A DNA stretch of 64,000 bases from Terrisporobacter glycolicus ATCC 14880 = DSM 1288. GTDB taxonomy: Bacteria; Bacillota; Clostridia; Peptostreptococcales; Peptostreptococcaceae. Numbering within the stretch: the first letter of the stretch is position 1; each line of letters opens with the position of its first letter. The notes beneath the pieces were generated by a model. It was not told the origin of the DNA. It did no database searches and saw only the letters and a program-made list of their open reading frames with translations. Positions 62,792 through 64,000 of this stretch are shown here, in pieces. The DNA is taken from positions 2,356,001 to 2,420,000 of the forward strand of contig NZ_CP117523.1 in assembly GCF_036812735.1 (NCBI RefSeq), written 5' to 3'. The position numbers and the translations under genes were made by a program.

Positions 62792-63982
62792 CTAATAGAT
62801 TATTCTTCTTCCTGTAACATATCCTTTAACATAATATGATGTTGATAATTTTTCATATTTTACGGATTTTCCTGGACTTGGTGAGTGAATAAATTTACCA
62901 TTACCAACATACATGCCCACATGTCTAATAGAATTTGTTCCACTATTAAAAAATACCAAGTCACCTGCTTTTAAATTACTTTTGCTTACATGTTTTCCAT
63001 TTTTGGCTTGATCTCTAGATGTTCTATTTAAATAAATTCCTGCTTTTTTATAAGCATAATATGTAAGCCCTGAACAATCAAAAGAATTAGGTCCTGCAGC
63101 ACCATAAACATATGGTTTACCTACTTGTGCTTTAACAGTAGATAATACTTTATCAAGTTTCGAATTACTTGATGGCTTATTAGAAGATGATGAGGAAGAC
63201 GATGACGTATAACTTACTTTTATGTCATTTGAGTCTCCAGCATACACCTTTAAGTATTTAGTTGATACATATCCTGTAGTTGAACTTGATAGTTTTACCT
63301 TAGACCATCCATTACTATACGATGATATTACACCAACAACACTATTCTTTTTAATTGTTTTTTTAACACTATGTTTAGTTGAAGCACCTGATCTTACATT
63401 CAGTGCTGACGCTGTAACCTTACCTACTTTTCTTATTGAATCTGATGTAGTTGTTGATCCTGAAATTTTAGTATATTCATCAGTAATATATCTTGTTTTT
63501 CCTTTGTACTCAACCTTATACCAACCATTACTGCATCTTGATATGTATTTAAGTTTTGTTCCCTTACTTACTGTATCTACTATAGAATATTTTGTTCCAG
63601 CTCCACTTCTTATATTAACTCTACTTCCTGTAACTTGCACAGTTTTTGAACTAGAAGTTGAAGTTGAATCACCTTTTAATTTTGAATATTTATTACTTAC
63701 ATATCTAGTGCTACCTTTATATTTAACCTTATACCATCCATTACTGCATGTTGATATATATTCAAGTTTTGTTCCTTTTCTTACTGTACCTGCTATAGAA
63801 TGTTTCGTACTAGATCCTGTTCTAACATTAAGAGCATCACATGTAACTTCTACAACTTTGCTACTCCTAACTTCACTAGCTTCTACATTTTCATTTATAG
63901 CTACTGATGGCATAATGCTTGTAGCTAGCATACCTACAGCTATTCCTTTTGAAATATTTTTTGTATTTTTGTTAAAAATCAT
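62792..63982 (-). CDS. Secreted SH3b-NlpC/P60 peptidoglycan endopeptidase
   Basis: About 396 residues. A signal peptide (KGIAVGMLATSIMPSVA) is followed by three bacterial SH3 domains (about 40-105, 115-175 and 190-250; each with LNVRTG- or VNIRSG-type starts and CSNGWYKV). A serine-rich linker leads to an NlpC/P60 domain (about 280-396) with the catalytic cysteine in SFDCSGLTYYA, and histidines in IRHVGMYVG and KFIHSPSPG. It cuts peptide stems in the cell wall, and the SH3 domains hold the wall. The GAGGTGAT at the window edge fits either the ATG at 63982 or the GTG at 63991. It is monocistronic. Confidence 0.9.
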   Translation of the reverse strand: MIFNKNTKNISKGIAVGMLATSIMPSVAINENVEASEVRSSKVVEVTCDALNVRTGSSTKHSIAGTVRKGTKLEYISTCSNGWYKVKYKGSTRYVSNKYSKLKGDSTSTSSSKTVQVTGSRVNIRSGAGTKYSIVDTVSKGTKLKYISRCSNGWYKVEYKGKTRYITDEYTKISGSTTTSDSIRKVGKVTASALNVRSGASTKHSVKKTIKKNSVVGVISSYSNGWSKVKLSSSTTGYVSTKYLKVYAGDSNDIKVSYTSSSSSSSSNKPSSNSKLDKVLSTVKAQVGKPYVYGAAGPNSFDCSGLTYYAYKKAGIYLNRTSRDQAKNGKHVSKSNLKAGDLVFFNSGTNSIRHVGMYVGNGKFIHSPSPGKSVKYEKLSTSYYVKGYVTGRRIIY

Positions 63983-64000
63983 ATTCCACACATCACCTCA

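Overview
The window is AT-rich DNA (coding and intergenic) from an anaerobic, spore-forming member of the Clostridia. The signs are a CotF-type spore coat protein, clostridial Fe-S and flavin oxidoreductases, a selenium-type molybdenum hydroxylase cluster, PanG-type pantothenate synthesis, and a tRNA-Ala 3' end like that of Clostridioides. A Peptostreptococcaceae relative is the best guess; this is inference from gene content, not from a marker gene. Almost everything is on the minus strand. There is no rRNA, complete tRNA, CRISPR array, IS element or integrase.

Layout. (1) 1-9.6 kb: a partial Old-Yellow-Enzyme/2-enoate-reductase-like flavoenzyme with a MerR regulator, a DJ-1/PfpI protein, a WYL-type regulator cut by an in-frame TAG, a [4Fe-4S] protein, a spore coat protein, a glutamate dehydrogenase broken by an in-frame TAA, a GIY-YIG protein, a CCG-domain Fe-S protein and the remains of an 8-oxoguanine glycosylase gene. 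(2) 9.7-15.2 kb: ribosomal protein L25/Ctc behind a leader with its own promoter and terminator, then a polyol-type PTS operon (dehydrogenase, transaldolase, EIICB, EIIA) under a GntR/UTRA regulator, with matching operator copies at both promoters. (3) 15.5-32.1 kb: two paralogous modules, each with a LytTR response regulator, a GHKL sensor kinase and an FtsX-type ABC exporter. A third kinase-less ABC pair and a tRNA-Ala 3' fragment lie between them. (4) 33.9-40.6 kb: the least explained region. HypA and HypB, an 894-residue Fe-S/FAD/NAD(P) fusion protein and a DUF5692-like membrane protein form one operon. A TetR regulator and a second DUF5692-like gene are divergent, and a good TetR-type operator sits at the hypB promoter. 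No hydrogenase or other hyp gene is present. (5) 40.7-46.1 kb: a DUF434/HTH pair, an M20 amidohydrolase and panG-panB-panC. (6) 46.3-62.5 kb: molybdenum cofactor genes (MOSC, MoaA, MoeA/MogA-like), a MATE pump with its MerR regulator, an amidohydrolase with its TetR regulator, and an operon for a selenium-dependent molybdenum hydroxylase (probably a purine/xanthine dehydrogenase) with its maturation genes. A purine-type NCS2 permease follows; PurR-box-like sites lie at both purine promoters. (7) 62.8-64 kb: a secreted SH3b/NlpC-P60 cell wall hydrolase.

How it fits together. Regions 6 and 7 describe purine uptake and hydroxylation with local supply of molybdopterin cofactor, plus cell wall turnover. 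Region 3 looks like peptide or antibiotic sensing and export or self-protection. Region 4 may be a nickel-linked electron-transfer system of unknown function. The two nonsense codons (WYL regulator and gluD) are read directly from the sequence and would change the physiology of the strain if they are not sequencing errors.
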